Source: Salvia splendens (taxonomy: Eukaryota > Streptophyta > Magnoliopsida > Lamiales > Lamiaceae). From it: a stretch of 64,000 nt of DNA. The stretch is from NCBI RefSeq assembly GCF_004379255.2, contig NC_056049.1, positions 20,692,063-20,756,062 of the forward strand, read 5' to 3'. Shown here piece by piece: positions 63,357-64,000 of the stretch (position 1 is its first letter; every line of letters begins with the position of its first letter). The notes beneath the pieces were generated by a model, which was not told the origin of the DNA, did not search any database, and worked only from the letters and a program-made list of their open reading frames with translations. The position numbers and the translations under genes are program-made.

Positions 63357-63565
63357 AAATAGAATAGTTGATGTCTTGTTAGTTTTGTTTTTAGTACGAT
63401 CTGCTCTTGTGAAACAACGTTTAACCTTCTTTCTTTTAATGAGAATTTGATTTTGATATATATCCTATGTGTTGCATCTTACTACTTGAAGATTATGAGA
63501 AAATTTTGAGAAAGTGGTAATTTTGGATGAGAATTGTAGTAACACTTTTTGGATTTCGAATCAGA

Positions 63566-64000
63566 ATGCCGCCAAGACGTGAACGCCGCCCACAACAAGG
63601 ACCCAACGCTGAGGCACCACCTCCACCACCACCTCCACCCCCGCCTCAGCAAGAAAGATTCATAGTTACGTTCTCCAGGCAGAATCCCCCTAAATTCGAT
63701 GGACAAGGAGATCCATCAAAAGCTGAAGAGTGGATACGCGGCCTCGAGCGTATTTTCAGGGTCATGGAGTGCACAGATAGGGAGCGCATTGCTTGCGCCA
63801 CCTTTCAACTATCAGGTGCTGCCGATTACTGGTGGGAGACTCGGCAAAGAACTATGAATCCTGCACGCTTGGAAGCGTTAACATGGGAGGAGTTTAAAAT
63901 GGAGATTGATAACAAGTATGTCCCAAAGACGTACAGACGGGCCAAGGTGGTAGAATTCCACACCCTGAGCCAAGGCCGAAGGACTGTAACTGAGTACGAC
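63566..64000 (+). CDS. Gypsy Gag, N-terminal part (runs off the window)
   Basis: 145 codons visible without a stop. MPPRRERRPQQGP and a poly-Pro tract are followed by the retrotransposon gag domain: FDGQGDPSKAEEWIRGLERIF, ACATFQLSGAADYWWETRQ and FKMEIDNKYVPKTYRRAKVVEF. This is the gag pattern of chromoviruses such as Tekay/Del. Gag forms the particle that packages the element RNA. Zinc knuckle and pol lie beyond the window. Confidence 0.9.
   Translation, partial: MPPRRERRPQQGPNAEAPPPPPPPPPPQQERFIVTFSRQNPPKFDGQGDPSKAEEWIRGLERIFRVMECTDRERIACATFQLSGAADYWWETRQRTMNPARLEALTWEEFKMEIDNKYVPKTYRRAKVVEFHTLSQGRRTVTEYD

Larger units (their letters stand above)
59599..64000 (+). mobile_element. 5' part of a chromovirus-like Ty3/gypsy element
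   Basis: A presumed 2.63-kb 5' LTR (59599-62231) begins TGTAATATTCG and ends AATGCGGGCGTGACA. It is followed by a 3-nt spacer and a perfect tRNA-iMet primer-binding site TGGTATCAGAGC at 62235-62246. An extra frame and then gag follow. The long LTR, its GTGACA end and the gag sequence suggest the Tekay/Del chromovirus group; pol lies outside the window, so the lineage is not proven. The LTR start is estimated because the second LTR is not visible. Confidence 0.75.

Noticed and set aside
1..64000. tRNA or rRNA genes
   Set aside because: No cloverleaf with A/B boxes or rRNA-like sequence was recognised by eye; a covariance search was not possible.

Overview
The window is nuclear DNA of a flowering plant, almost certainly a eudicot. 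It holds split genes with GT-AG introns, plant-only families (WIP zinc finger, GPI-anchored GH17 glucanase with X8 domain, thylakoid lumen 19 kDa protein, AG-peptide) and dense plant transposons in AT-rich intergenic DNA. A Lamiales source such as Salvia is a weak guess from overall feel, not shown by any single feature.

Seven host genes are supported: a WIP C2H2 transcription factor (3788-6282, +), a GPI-anchored beta-1,3-glucanase (19168-21558, -, four coding exons worked out here), a thylakoid lumenal 19 kDa PsbP-family protein (34432-35118, -), a makorin RING/C3H E3 ligase (36892-38136, +, five exons), an arabinogalactan peptide (39065-39253, -), a TLC-domain protein that looks cut short (54660-55136, +) and an A20/AN1 stress-associated protein (56553-57086, +). 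They are unrelated in function and are not an operon or pathway cluster.

Most of the rest is mobile DNA, and many boundaries can be read from target-site duplications (TSDs). Between 6.4 and 11.6 kb are two PIF/Harbinger-type elements that carry only the Myb-like ORF1, one of them nested in a third element. Between 11.9 and 15.5 kb is a nest at least four levels deep: palindromic MITE, short LTR element, solo LTR, LINE fragment. From 17.2 to 19.05 kb lies a gag-only LTR element next to the glucanase. A complete Ty3/gypsy element of the Tat type, with LTRs that look identical, occupies 26.8-34.3 kb and ends about 100 bp past the lumen-protein gene. A further ORF1-only Harbinger lies at 43.7-45.2 kb. 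A complete Ty1/copia element of the Tork type, with an intact 1334-aa polyprotein, occupies 46.4-51.6 kb and is inserted in a Stowaway MITE. A Harbinger element with a broken transposase follows at 52.3-54.1 kb, GC-rich palindromic MITEs at 57.5-59.0 kb, and the first 4.4 kb of a chromovirus-like gypsy element from 59.6 kb to the window end.

The most unusual signals are: (1) in the Tat element, gag-protease and pol are in one frame separated only by a UAG whose next six bases fit the CARYYA readthrough context; (2) the copia and gypsy LTRs share a hairpin-like motif whose inner stem differs in sequence but keeps pairing; (3) those two elements also share a 19-nt primer-binding region; (4) three Harbinger elements have kept a TATA box plus ORF1 but no transposase, while the one with a transposase lacks ORF1.
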